Shown in pieces: positions 43,370 through 54,714 of a stretch of 64,000 nucleotides of DNA. Both the position numbers and the translations under genes were made by a program. The stretch covers positions 186,001 to 250,000 of the forward strand of contig NZ_JAHLMF010000011.1 in NCBI RefSeq assembly GCF_018919385.1. Direction: 5' to 3'. How positions within the stretch are numbered: position 1 is the stretch's first letter; each line of letters starts with the position of its first letter. Source of the DNA: Geomonas diazotrophica. GTDB lineage: Bacteria; Desulfobacterota; Desulfuromonadia; Geobacterales; Geobacteraceae. A model generated the notes under the pieces. That model was not told the origin of the DNA. It searched no databases and saw only the letters and a program-made list of their open reading frames with translations.

Positions 43370-43666
43370 TTACCCGGGGCGACCGAACCGCTCGAGGCAG
43401 GGCCGGCAGAGGCCCTCCTCGGGCTGCCACCCGGGAAACCTCTCCTGCACCTGCTCCACGACCACCGGGTCGGCCGCCCCCTGCGACCCGTGCAACAGCT
43501 CCGGCACCTCCTGGCCGCAGACCGGGCACTCCGGCGCGGCGCTTCCCCTTTCCTCCCGCATACCCCCCGTCAGGTTGGCGCGCTGGCGCTGCAGGCAAGG
43601 AAGCCCCAAAAGGTCATCCCCCAGCCGCAGGTCTCCCGACTCCTTGCGCTTTTTGGATTGCGTCAT
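43370..43666 (-). CDS. Small zinc-ribbon-like protein
   Basis: A 98-residue protein coupled to the NfeD gene by an ATGA overlap. CPVCG (about residue 48) and CRPCL (about 87) form two CxxC knuckles, suggesting one zinc site. A further Cys lies in GLPCLQR. Function unknown. Confidence 0.65.
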   Translation of the reverse strand: MTQSKKRKESGDLRLGDDLLGLPCLQRQRANLTGGMREERGSAAPECPVCGQEVPELLHGSQGAADPVVVEQVQERFPGWQPEEGLCRPCLERFGRPG

Positions 43667-44961
43667 GACCCGCCCCGCACCTCCTCCTTTTCTCCCGCCT
43701 TGCGCACGGTGAGGCGCAGCCCTGTCACCGCGACCACCTGCACCTTTTCCCCTTTGCGCAGCGGTTCCTCGCTGCTCGCGTTCCAGTACTCGCCGCGCAG
43801 CAGCACCCTACCCTCCGGCACCAGGTCGGTATCCGCCACCCCGAGTTCCCCGAGCATCCCCTCCACGCCGGTTATCGGCTTCGCCCGGTGTGCCTGGATC
43901 ACCTTGACCACCACCACCGCGAAGAAGAGCGCCGTCACCCCGACCGTCCCCGCCAGCACCCCCCAGGACAGGCGCAGGTACGGTTCGGGCGACGGGAACA
44001 GGATCAGCGATCCCAGCACCATCGCCACGACTCCCCCGACCGCGAGCATGCCGTAGGAGACCACCTTGATCTCCGCGATGAACAGGATGATTCCCAAAAG
44101 GATCAGGCCGATCCCGGCGTAGTTGACCGGCAGGGTCTGCAGGGCGAAGAAGGAGAGGAGCAGCGAGATGCCGCCGATTACCCCGGGCAGGATCACCCCG
44201 GGGTTGGAGAGCTCGAAGAAGAGCCCCAGGATCCCCAGGAGCATCAGCATGTAGGCGACGTCCGGGTTGCTGATCGCGTCCAGGATCCGGTCGCGGGTCC
44301 CCATCTCGTGGCCAACCACCCGTGCGCCGGCCAGGTGCAGCACGATCTCTTCCCCTCCCCGCTGCACCTTGCGCCCCTCCAGCCTGGCAAGGAGGTCCTG
44401 ACGGCTCGGCGCCACCAGGTCGATCACCCGCTGCGCGAGTGCCGCTTCGGCGCTCAACGAGATGCTCTGGCGCACCATCCTCCTGGCCAGCTCGGTGTTG
44501 CGTCCCCTCTTGGCGGCGATCCCCTCGACGTACGCCTCGGCGTCGTTCACAAGCTTCGCCTCCATGACCGGGTCGGGTTTGCCCCCCAGCCCCACCGGGT
44601 GCGCCGCCCCGATGTTGGTGCCGGGGGCCATCGCCAGGATGTCAGCGGAAAGGGCGATCACGGCGCCCGCCGAGGCCGCGCGCGCGCCGGAGGGGGCGAC
44701 GTAGACCGCAACCGGGACCGGCGCGCCGAGAATGGCCTGGACCGCCTCGCGCATGGCGCTGTCGAGCCCGCCGGGGGTGTCCAGTTCCACCAGCAGGAGC
44801 CGGTCCCCCCGTTTACCGGCCGCCGCCAGGTTTTCCTTCAGGAAGGCGGTGCTGACCGGATTGATCGGTCCACGCAGGGAGATGAGTCCCACCTGCGGCT
44901 CCTTAGCCGCCAGGCACAGGGGGAGCACCAGTAACAGCAGCACCAGCAACAGCCGTTTCAT
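43663..44961 (-). CDS. nfeD: NfeD-family membrane serine protease (stomatin-operon type)
   Basis: A 432-residue protein; ATG 44961 with GGGAGG 7 bases upstream. Signal peptide (KRLLLVLLLLVLPLCLAA), a ClpP-like protease domain (about 25-205; ELDTPGGLDSAMREA; catalytic-serine segment ARAASAGAVIALS), four membrane helices (about 225-345) and a C-terminal OB-like NfeD domain (about 365-430; GRVLLRGEYWNA). NfeD proteases work with stomatin/SPFH partners in membrane quality control; no SPFH gene lies next to it here. Confidence 0.92.
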   Translation of the reverse strand: MKRLLLVLLLLVLPLCLAAKEPQVGLISLRGPINPVSTAFLKENLAAAGKRGDRLLLVELDTPGGLDSAMREAVQAILGAPVPVAVYVAPSGARAASAGAVIALSADILAMAPGTNIGAAHPVGLGGKPDPVMEAKLVNDAEAYVEGIAAKRGRNTELARRMVRQSISLSAEAALAQRVIDLVAPSRQDLLARLEGRKVQRGGEEIVLHLAGARVVGHEMGTRDRILDAISNPDVAYMLMLLGILGLFFELSNPGVILPGVIGGISLLLSFFALQTLPVNYAGIGLILLGIILFIAEIKVVSYGMLAVGGVVAMVLGSLILFPSPEPYLRLSWGVLAGTVGVTALFFAVVVVKVIQAHRAKPITGVEGMLGELGVADTDLVPEGRVLLRGEYWNASSEEPLRKGEKVQVVAVTGLRLTVRKAGEKEEVRGGS

Positions 44962-44964
44962 CAC

Positions 44965-45286
44965 CGCACCTCCCGAAAAAACTGTTCGGCCTCACGCCAA
45001 GCCGCAATGACGCAAAGCTTACCCCCCAAAAAGGCTACGATCAGCGGCCTGCCGCGGTGCTACGGTTAGAAGCTCCAGGCGTATTTTTCCATTAAAAGAG
45101 GGCCTTGGCAAGCTTCAGCGTGCCTTGGCGCCTTTGCGGCCTTGTGCGAAATGTTTGTTTTTTACATTTGCGTCCGCTGAGTTGCACTATTTGCAATATC
45201 CCGAAAAAAATAGTTTGACATTTAATCACTTCAGTTATAGTTTTAAATCATCGAAACGATGTTGCTTCTCAACGGAGAGAACGATC
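44965..45286. other. Intergenic region with decayed repeat sequence and MarR promoter
   Basis: No gene. About 44990-45020 and 45095-45150 hold related, inverted, imperfect copies of a gccttggcgcctttgcg-type sequence that resembles common extragenic repeats. The MarR promoter follows at 45215-45241. Confidence 0.4.
45215..45241 (+). promoter_or_regulatory. Promoter of the MarR gene with a possible operator
   Basis: TTGACA at 45215-45220, a short 15-base spacer and TATAGT at 45236-45241. The -35 lies in AATAGTTTGACAT (45209-45221), which recurs with one change at 45757-45769 ahead of the YceI gene. Confidence 0.5.
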
Positions 45287-45724
45287 ATGAAAGAAGACGC
45301 CAAGACAAAACTCGCGCTGAACAGCTACACCAAACTGATGCGGGGTGCCGAGTCGGTGACCGTCCGAGTAGGGCGCAAGATGTCGGACGCCGGGCTCACC
45401 ATCAGCCAGTTCGGCGTACTTGAGGCACTGCTGCACAAGGGCCCCATGTGCCAGCGCGACGTGGCGTCCAAGATACTGAAAAGCACCGGCAACATCACCC
45501 TCGTCATCGACAACCTGGAAAAGCAGGGACTGGTCCGGCGCGAGCGCTCCCTGGAAGACCGCCGCTTCTGCACCGTGCTCCTCACGGAAAAGGGACGGGC
45601 GCTGATCGAGGCGACCTTCGCCGAAGTCGAGGCGGCCATCGCCGCGGAGATGGGGGTGCTGACCGATGAAGAACAGGAAACCCTGGGCAGGATCTGCAAA
45701 AAACTCGGTTTACGGGAGGGATGA
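45287..45724 (+). CDS. MarR-family transcriptional regulator
   Basis: A 145-residue regulator. ATG 45287 with GGAGAG upstream is used; upstream in-frame residues are in promoter sequence. Winged helix at about 35-110: VLEALLHKGPMCQRDVASKIL, recognition helix STGNITLVIDNLEKQGLV and wing RERSLEDRRFCTVLLTEKG. Probably represses or derepresses itself and the YceI gene 101 bases downstream, whose leader shares a 13-base element with the MarR promoter. Confidence 0.9.
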   Translation: MKEDAKTKLALNSYTKLMRGAESVTVRVGRKMSDAGLTISQFGVLEALLHKGPMCQRDVASKILKSTGNITLVIDNLEKQGLVRRERSLEDRRFCTVLLTEKGRALIEATFAEVEAAIAAEMGVLTDEEQETLGRICKKLGLREG

Positions 45725-45756
45725 CGGGAAGGACGACAGCGGCTTTTTTTTGAGAC

Positions 45757-45769
45757 AATAGTTTAACAT
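45757..45769 (+). promoter_or_regulatory. Second copy of the AATAGTTTRACAT element
   Basis: AATAGTTTAACAT, 12 of 13 bases identical to 45209-45221. It is about 57 bases before the YceI start. Candidate MarR site. Confidence 0.4.
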
Positions 45770-45825
45770 CAAAAGACATCAACTTGAACAAACCACGCAC
45801 AGTTCAACGAAAAAGGAGAAAGACC

Positions 45826-46419
45826 ATGAAAAGAACCATCGCAACCATAGCAGCAGTAGCACTCCTCGCAGTTCCAGTTCTCGCCTCCGCCTCCACCTGG
45901 AACATCGACCCCGACCACTCAAGCGTCGGCTTCAAGGTACGGCACCTGATGGTATCCAACGTGAAGGGGAGCTTCGAGAAGCACAGGGGGACCGTGGAGA
46001 TCAACGACAAGGACATCACCAAGTCCAAGGTTTTGGTCACCATCGACACCGCCTCGGTCAACACCAACGTGGCCAAGCGTGACGAGCACTTAAGAAGCGC
46101 CGACTTCTTCGACGTGGCCAAGTACCCGACCATGACCTTCACCTCGAAGAAGGTCGCCAGGGCCGGCAAGGACAGGCTCAAAGTGACCGGCGACCTGACC
46201 CTGCACGGCGTGACCAAGGAAGTGGTGCTGAACGTGGAAGGTCCCGCCAAGGAGAGCAAGGACCCGTGGGGCAACCTGAGAAGCGGCGTAACGGCCAACA
46301 CCAAGATCAACCGCAAGGACTTCGGCCTGGTCTATAACGCAGCGCTGGAAACCGGCGGCGTCGCGGTGGGCGAGGACGTCGACATCAACCTCGAAATCGA
46401 GATGATCAAGGCCAAGTAA
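45826..46419 (+). CDS. YceI-family periplasmic protein
   Basis: A 197-residue protein, ATG 45826 with AAGGAG 8 bases upstream. Signal peptide (KRTIATIAAVALLAVPVLASA), then the YceI lipocalin-like barrel: STWNIDPDHSSVGFKVRHLMVSN, the SADFFDVAKYPTMTF segment and LTLHGVTKEV. YceI proteins bind polyisoprenoid-type lipids in the periplasm. The gene follows MarR and ends before a strong terminator. Confidence 0.93.
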   Translation: MKRTIATIAAVALLAVPVLASASTWNIDPDHSSVGFKVRHLMVSNVKGSFEKHRGTVEINDKDITKSKVLVTIDTASVNTNVAKRDEHLRSADFFDVAKYPTMTFTSKKVARAGKDRLKVTGDLTLHGVTKEVVLNVEGPAKESKDPWGNLRSGVTANTKINRKDFGLVYNAALETGGVAVGEDVDINLEIEMIKAK

Positions 46420-46455
46420 CACCCGGCTGCTACCAATACGCACGTGTCTAAACAG

Positions 46456-46493
46456 AAAGCGCCTGTTCCTCGACTGGAACAGGCGCTTTTTTT
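46456..46493 (+). terminator. Terminator after the YceI gene
   Basis: AAAGCGCCTGTTCC and GGAACAGGCGCTTT form a 14-base perfect stem with a 6-base loop, followed by a T-run. Confidence 0.9.
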
Positions 46494-46557
46494 GGTTCTT
46501 CCGGGAACTCCGGTGAGAAACAGTCTCCTTTTACAGGCTCCCCCTCCCCTGACGGCT

Positions 46558-49218
<2,661 letters not shown>

Positions 49219-49354
49219 GACGCCACCTCTGTCTCGTATCGCCGCGTCCTCGGCAGGGATCACCCTCTGCGGGGACGTACTCCTTTCTTCGGGAAAAAGC
49301 GCGCACCCCTTGAGGGGAATGTCGCGTCTCGAGGTTTCCTCCGCCTTGCCTGCG

Positions 49355-50986
49355 CTAGGCGACCCTGAACCTGGCCACCAGCGTCTGCAGTTCGTCGGCC
49401 TGCTGGGCCAACTGCGCTGCGGCCATGGCGGTTTCCTCGGCGCCGCGCGCGGTGTGCTGCACCACGTCCGTTATCTGCTGGATGTTGGAGGTGACCTCCG
49501 TGGTGGTGGCGGTCTGCTGCTCGGCGGCTGTTGCGATCTGGCTCACCTGCAGGGAGACCTCGCTGATGCACTTGAGGATATCTTCCAGCGCCTGCCCGGA
49601 ACGTTGCGACGAAGCCGCCCCCTTCTCGGCCTCCTGCACACCCTCGTCCATGGCGCGGACCGCGTCGCGGGTCTCGCCCTGGATGGCCTTGATCATGGTG
49701 CCGATCTCCTTGGTCGCCTTGCTGGTCCTCTCGGCCAAGGCCCGCACCTCGTCCGCCACCACGGCGAAACCGCGCCCCTGCTCGCCGGCCCGGGCCGCCT
49801 CGATGGCGGCGTTCAAGGCCAGCAGGTTGGTCTGGTCGGCGATGTCCTCGATGGTCCCGACGATGTCGCCGATCTCCTCGGAGCGATGCCCCAGCGCCTC
49901 CACCGTCTTGGAGGTCCGGCGCACCCGGCCGGCGATCTCTTCCATGCCCGTGATGGTTTCCTGCACCACCTTGGCCCCCTGGTTGGCCGAATCGCTGGAC
50001 TGGCGGGATGCCTCGGCGGCCAGGACGCAGTTGCGGGCGATGTCCGCGCTGGTGGCCGCCATCTCCTCGCTGCCGGTGGCGACGGTCCCGGTCTGGGAGG
50101 CTACCTCCTCGGCGCCGGTGGCGATCTGGGCCGAGGTACCCTGCAGCTGGGTCGAAGCCGAGGCGATGCTGCTGGAGATCTGCACGGTCTGGGTCACCAG
50201 CCCCCTGAGGCTCTGCACCATGTGCCCCATCGCCGCCTGGAGCTGGCCGGTCTCATCCTTGGAATCGACCACCACCTCGACGGTCAGGTCCCCCTCCGCC
50301 AGCCGGTTGGCCACCTGCACCGCCTTGTCCAGCGGCCGGGTGATCATCCTCGAGGTAACCACCCCAAGTACCAGCGCGAGAATGAGACCCAACGCCAGGA
50401 GGCCGCCGATCGACCGTGCCGCCGACGCGGCGGCGAGTTCGTTGCTGCGGGCGGTGGTCTTCCCTTGCTGCTCCTTGGCCGCCATCAGCTTGTCCAGCGC
50501 CCCCTGCTGCTTCAGGGCCGCTTCCTTGCCCGCGCCGTGCAGCAGCTCCCTGGCCTCGGCGTTTCGCCCCGCCTGGTTCATCGCGAGGATCCTCTCGACG
50601 CACCCCAGGTACTCCGACCTCGCCTGGGCGTATCCGCGGAACAGGCTCCGCTCCTCCTCGCTCGTCATGGTCTTCTCATAGCGCGCCATCCGCTCAGAGA
50701 TGTTCTGACGCAGCGCCGTGACCGTTTCCACGTAACGCTGGCGCTGCGCCGGGTCGGTCGCCTCGACCGCATCGCGCAGGTTGATCCGGACCCGCTGGAA
50801 CGAGACCGACATCCCTGCCAGTTCCCCCAGGGGAACGGTCACCGTCTCATAGGCCCTCTTCCCTTCAGCGTTTAGGTTGTTGGTCACTCTTATGCCGATG
50901 AAGCCGATGACCACCGCTATGATGGCCACGCAGGCGAAACCTGCCGCGAGCTTCATACCTACTTTAAGATCTCTGATCGCTTTCAT
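49355..50986 (-). CDS. Methyl-accepting chemotaxis protein
   Basis: A 543-residue chemoreceptor with ATG 50986 (RBS GGGAG). Helix 1 at 10-32, a helical-bundle periplasmic domain (35-190, 4HB_MCP-like: [20 protein letters not shown]), helix 2 at about 192-212, HAMP (215-265) and a cytoplasmic coiled-coil with the hairpin tip [34 protein letters not shown] (recognised motif, positions about 395-428). No C-terminal CheR-tethering pentapeptide. Transcribed from a sigma-54 promoter candidate at 51105-51119. Confidence 0.95.
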   Translation of the reverse strand: MKAIRDLKVGMKLAAGFACVAIIAVVIGFIGIRVTNNLNAEGKRAYETVTVPLGELAGMSVSFQRVRINLRDAVEATDPAQRQRYVETVTALRQNISERMARYEKTMTSEEERSLFRGYAQARSEYLGCVERILAMNQAGRNAEARELLHGAGKEAALKQQGALDKLMAAKEQQGKTTARSNELAAASAARSIGGLLALGLILALVLGVVTSRMITRPLDKAVQVANRLAEGDLTVEVVVDSKDETGQLQAAMGHMVQSLRGLVTQTVQISSSIASASTQLQGTSAQIATGAEEVASQTGTVATGSEEMAATSADIARNCVLAAEASRQSSDSANQGAKVVQETITGMEEIAGRVRRTSKTVEALGHRSEEIGDIVGTIEDIADQTNLLALNAAIEAARAGEQGRGFAVVADEVRALAERTSKATKEIGTMIKAIQGETRDAVRAMDEGVQEAEKGAASSQRSGQALEDILKCISEVSLQVSQIATAAEQQTATTTEVTSNIQQITDVVQHTARGAEETAMAAAQLAQQADELQTLVARFRVA

Positions 50987-51104
50987 GTCGTGTCTCCCGT
51001 GCTTTCGGTAGTGGCGGTAGTCTCCCCCAAGGGGAGTTTCAGGTGGCCGGTGCCGTCGCAGCTGTTCCGTGCGGGACAGATCGGCCTCCCTGTACCTGTA
51101 AGGA

Positions 51105-51119
51105 GCATAACCGGTGCCA
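51105..51119 (-). promoter_or_regulatory. Sigma-54 promoter candidate of the chemoreceptor gene
   Basis: Minus strand TGGCAC-N5-ATGCT, with GG (51118-51117) and GC (51106-51105) exactly ten bases apart. One mismatch in the -12 box. About 105 bases of leader before the chemoreceptor. Confidence 0.6.
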
Positions 51120-51173
51120 AAACCGCAACTGGTGCAGTTTCGGCAGGTTTGACCGTCTGCGGACGGAGGCGGT

Positions 51174-51190
51174 TGTCCCCCAGCGGGACA
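51174..51190. promoter_or_regulatory. NtrC-type enhancer palindrome
   Basis: TGTCCC-N5-GGGACA, a perfect palindrome of the TGTC...GACA type used by many NtrC-family activators, 56-72 bases upstream of the -24 element. Confidence 0.55.
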
Positions 51191-51374
51191 GTGTGACCGG
51201 CAGTGGGACAGGAGAGTCCGAAGGGTGTGGACAATGGGTCCCGCACCTCCCCCGGAGGGGAAGGGTGGGAGGGGGAGCACCAGGAGTCGGCGGCAAATGG
51301 GGGGAGACGGCAAAGGGGGGGAGGCGGCAACCGCCGCGTCAGGCCAAGGACCTGCGACGGGCCGAAACGCTGGA

Positions 51375-52754
51375 TCAGGAACGGTAGAAGGCCTTGCGGT
51401 TCACCTTGAGCAGTTGGGAGGCCTTCGACTTGTTGCCGCCGCAGCGCTGCAGCGTGATGCCGAGGATCTGCTCGTTCAAGGCGTCGAGGGAAAGCCCGTC
51501 GGCGGAAAGCGAGAGGTGGTAGCTGACCCGGCTGGCGTCGACGGCGCCTTCCGCGTCTATCGATTCCGTCCCCTCCGGCGCAGTGCCGGCAAGCCCCAGG
51601 TGGCTTGGGCGGATCAGCTCGTTGTCGGTTATGATGGCGGCCCGCTCCAGGCAGTTGCGCAGCTCCCGGACGTTGCCCGGCCAGCGGTACTCGAGCATCA
51701 GCTCCATGGCCTGCTGCGAGATCCCGGGCAGCGGCTTGCCCAGGTGCTGGCGCAGCTGCTCGAGGATGTGGCCGCACAGGATCGGGATATCGTCCTTTCT
51801 CTGGCAAAGCGGCGGGATGGTCAGGGGGAAGACGTTGATGCGGTGGTAGAGGTCCTCGCGGAAGCGCCCGGCCGCGACCAGGTCGGCGAGGCTGCGGTTG
51901 GTGGCGACGATCACGCGGCAGGCGACGGGAATGGGGGCGTTGCTGCCGATCTTCTCGAAGACCCGCTCCTGGAGCACGCGCAACAGCTTCGCCTGCAGGG
52001 GAAGCGGCATGTCCCCGATCTCGTCCAGCAGGATGGTTCCCTTCCTGGCCAGGCTGAACTTCCCTTCCCGGTCGCGGTCTGCGCCGGTGAAGGCGCCGCG
52101 CACGTGCCCGAAGAGCTCGCTCTCCATCAGGTGCTCGGGGATGGCGGCGCAGTTCACGGCCACGAACTCAGCGGGAAGCCCGTTGCCGGCGAAGTGGATG
52201 GCCCGCGCCAGCACCTCCTTGCCGGAACCGCTCTCGCCGTAGATGGCCACCGTGGTCTGCCGCGCTGCGGCGACCCGCGAGGCCAACTCCAGCACCTGCT
52301 TCATGGCGGGGTTCACCGTCACGATGCTCTGGAAGGTGAAGCGCTCGGTCAAAAGCCCCTTGATCTGCTCGTTTTCCTGGACGACGCGCTGGTAGTCGAG
52401 GGCGCGCCGGATGGTGATGCGCAGATCCTCCGGGTCGTAGGGTTTCTCCAGGTAGTCGTAGGCGCCGCGCCGCATCGCCTCCACCGCGCTCTCCACGCTG
52501 CCGTGCGCGGTGATCACGATGATGGGGGTGCCGGGATGGAGCTTTTGCACCGAGCCGATCAACTGCAGGCCGTCCATCCTGGGCATGACCAGGTCGGAGA
52601 GCACCAGGTCGACGGTCTGCTGCTCGAGGATCTCCAGCGCCTGCAGCCCGTCGACGGCGCTGACGACGTCATAGCCGATCTCGCGCAGTTGGCGCTCGAG
52701 CAGGAAACGGAACACGGGTTCATCGTCGACGGCGAGGATCTTGGTGTGGGGCAT
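51375..52754 (-). CDS. NtrC-family sigma-54-dependent response regulator
   Basis: A 459-residue regulator: receiver 5-120 (ILAVDDEPV; Asp in [14 protein letters not shown]; Lys in [10 protein letters not shown]), AAA domain about 145-370 ([28 protein letters not shown]) and a C-terminal Fis-type helix-turn-helix ([21 protein letters not shown]) that ends directly after the recognition helix. It is upstream of, and in line with, the chemoreceptor and hybrid kinase, the likely regulon and partner. Confidence 0.95.
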   Translation of the reverse strand: MPHTKILAVDDEPVFRFLLERQLREIGYDVVSAVDGLQALEILEQQTVDLVLSDLVMPRMDGLQLIGSVQKLHPGTPIIVITAHGSVESAVEAMRRGAYDYLEKPYDPEDLRITIRRALDYQRVVQENEQIKGLLTERFTFQSIVTVNPAMKQVLELASRVAAARQTTVAIYGESGSGKEVLARAIHFAGNGLPAEFVAVNCAAIPEHLMESELFGHVRGAFTGADRDREGKFSLARKGTILLDEIGDMPLPLQAKLLRVLQERVFEKIGSNAPIPVACRVIVATNRSLADLVAAGRFREDLYHRINVFPLTIPPLCQRKDDIPILCGHILEQLRQHLGKPLPGISQQAMELMLEYRWPGNVRELRNCLERAAIITDNELIRPSHLGLAGTAPEGTESIDAEGAVDASRVSYHLSLSADGLSLDALNEQILGITLQRCGGNKSKASQLLKVNRKAFYRS

Positions 52755-52912
52755 GCCATGGGGCTCCGCAGGTTGAGGTTCACTGTCTTATCGGCAGTTG
52801 CGCCGGGAGCTTGAGCCGCTCGGCGCTGCAGTTCTCCATTGCACTGAGCGTGAATTCGTCGTATCCTTTGGCGCTCGTACGCCGCACCATTCCATACGTC
52901 CCGAGAGCGACC

Positions 52913-53716
52913 ATGTCCACCCCCGACCGCATACTGGCCTTCATCCCCGCCTACCGCTGCGCCCCCCAGGTGGTCCGGGTGCTGCGCCAGTTCCAGGACC
53001 CTGCAGTGCACGGCCACTTCGCCGAGATCATGGTGGTGGACAACGTGAGTCCCGACCAGACGGTGGCGGCCGCCATCGACGAGGCCCGCGCCCTGGGCCT
53101 TGGCAAGGTCTCGGTGGTGCACAACCATGCCAACTACGGGCTGGGCGGCTCCCACAAGGCGGCCTTCGGCTACGCCATCGCCAACGGCTTCAGCCACGTC
53201 ATGGTCTTGCACGGCGACGACCAGGGCAACGTCGCCGACATCATCCCCGTACTCGCCGCCGGTCGTCACCACGATTACGACTGCTGCCTGGGCGCCCGCT
53301 TCCACCCCGACTCCCGCATCGAGGGGTATTCACCCACCCGGGTCCTGGGCAACCACGTTTTCAACCGCCTCTTCTCGGCGGCATGCGGACGAAAGCTCCA
53401 CGATCTCGGTTCCGGACTCAACCTGTACCGCACCGAGCATCTCCGCTCCGGGTACTGGCACAAGTTCCACGACAACCTCATGTTCAACTACTGCATGATC
53501 CTCGCGCACGTCAAACGGAAAGACAGCCTCCTCTTCTTCCCGATCTCCTGGCGCGAGGAGGACCAGGTCTCCAACGTCAAGCTCTTCTCCCAGGCGCGGC
53601 GCACCCTGGGCCTGCTCGGCAGCTACCTCAAGAACCCCGACGCGTTCCTGGCCCGGGAGTTCCGGGACCACCCGGTGGCCGAGTACCGGTTCGAGACGCT
53701 CGCCAAGGGGCTGTGA
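52913..53716 (+). CDS. Family 2 glycosyltransferase
   Basis: A 267-residue GT2 enzyme, ATG 52913. It has the GT-A opening ILAFIPAYRCAPQVVRVLRQF, the nucleotide-binding VVDNVSPDQT and the metal site HGDDQGN in place of the usual DDD/DDG. No membrane helices, so cytoplasmic. Resembles the dolichol-phosphate mannosyltransferase/WcaA class. First of five coupled genes; the next gene starts two bases after its stop. Confidence 0.9.
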   Translation: MSTPDRILAFIPAYRCAPQVVRVLRQFQDPAVHGHFAEIMVVDNVSPDQTVAAAIDEARALGLGKVSVVHNHANYGLGGSHKAAFGYAIANGFSHVMVLHGDDQGNVADIIPVLAAGRHHDYDCCLGARFHPDSRIEGYSPTRVLGNHVFNRLFSAACGRKLHDLGSGLNLYRTEHLRSGYWHKFHDNLMFNYCMILAHVKRKDSLLFFPISWREEDQVSNVKLFSQARRTLGLLGSYLKNPDAFLAREFRDHPVAEYRFETLAKGL

Positions 53717-53718
53717 CC

Positions 53719-54714
53719 ATGAGGCTACGCGCTCCCTCGGCCTCCCTCGTGCTCGATCTCTTCGGGCTGTGCCTCGCCTGTTTTTCCGCCCTGTTCCTTT
53801 TTTCCCTCTGCGTCTACAACGCGCAGGTCCTTAGCCTGCATCCGGCCTGGGGCTCGACCGCCCTCGCCGCTGGACTCGCCGCCATGGCGGCCTACTCGCT
53901 GGCGCACGTGCTGCGGGCCATCCGCCTCTGGCTGTTGCTGGGCAGCGACCGGCTCGGCTTCTCGACCGTGTTCGGCTGCCACGCGACCATCGCCCTGGTC
54001 ACCTTCGCGACCCCGTTCAAGCTGGGGGACCTGCTCAGGGCCACCGAGTTCTCGCGCCTGCTTTGTAACGACGCGCGCGGGCTCTTCGCCGTCTGGCTCG
54101 ACCGCCTCTTCGACGTGACGGTGATCCTGGCGATGCTGGTCGGGCTGGTGCTGCTGCGGCCTTCGGGCCCGCCGATGGAGCTGATCTTTCTCTCCCTTGG
54201 GGGCTTCCTGCTCTGCTCCATCCTCTTGGGGATGCTGCTTCCCGGGGCGGTCGCGGCGCTGATGCGGGCCCTGCTGCAGTCCCGCAGCAAGAGGTCACTC
54301 ACGGTGCTGCGGGGGATGCGGCGGCTGCGCCGCCTGCTCGGTGCGATCCCGAGGATCGACCTGCAGACCTTGTCCCTTTTGTGCATCGTCACCTTCGCGG
54401 TCTGGGGGCTCGAGCTGGCCATGGTCTTTTTGCTCCTTATCGCCTCCCCCACGACCGGGTACACCGTCACCCAGCAGGCGCTCGACACCCTCAGTAACGC
54501 CATCATGGCTCAGCCCCAAAGCCACGTCCTGCAGCTCGCGCTGTACCGCTCCATCTGCCTGCTCACCCTGGGGATCATGGCGGCGCTGGGAGGGGGAAGC
54601 TACGCCAGGCTGAGACTCGGCTACCGCCCCGGCAGGCACCCCGCCGCGCCCAACTACCGCTACACGCCCCCCTTCCAGGGCGTCAAGGCCACCACCAGAG
54701 GACGGACCAGATGA
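53719..54714 (+). CDS. Lysylphosphatidylglycerol-synthase/flippase-like membrane protein
   Basis: A 331-residue membrane protein with about eight hydrophobic helices. The segment FGCHATIALVTFATPFKLGDLLRATEFSRL resembles the UPF0104/LPG_synthase_TM family signature (P..GE..R). In glycan clusters this fold is thought to move lipid-linked sugars or act as a flippase. No RBS beyond the coupled position. Confidence 0.7.
   Translation: MRLRAPSASLVLDLFGLCLACFSALFLFSLCVYNAQVLSLHPAWGSTALAAGLAAMAAYSLAHVLRAIRLWLLLGSDRLGFSTVFGCHATIALVTFATPFKLGDLLRATEFSRLLCNDARGLFAVWLDRLFDVTVILAMLVGLVLLRPSGPPMELIFLSLGGFLLCSILLGMLLPGAVAALMRALLQSRSKRSLTVLRGMRRLRRLLGAIPRIDLQTLSLLCIVTFAVWGLELAMVFLLLIASPTTGYTVTQQALDTLSNAIMAQPQSHVLQLALYRSICLLTLGIMAALGGGSYARLRLGYRPGRHPAAPNYRYTPPFQGVKATTRGRTR

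Larger units (their letters stand above)
50987..51374. other. Regulatory intergenic region ahead of the chemoreceptor
   Basis: No gene. It holds the sigma-54 promoter, the TGTCCC/GGGACA palindrome, two more GGGACAG copies (near 51073 and 51205), a CCGTC-TGCG-GACGG hairpin at about 51153 and a G-rich tract at 51240-51340. Confidence 0.5.

Noticed and set aside
45005-45018. GACGCAAAGC resembling the core of a c-di-GMP-I (GEMM) riboswitch
   Set aside because: The sequence after it does not continue with the expected GGGCC/tetraloop-receptor pattern and no paired P1 stem was found; it fits the decayed dispersed repeat instead.
51240-51340. G-rich tract as a G-quadruplex switch
   Set aside because: High GC background makes G runs common, and the tract is far from any start on the G-rich strand.
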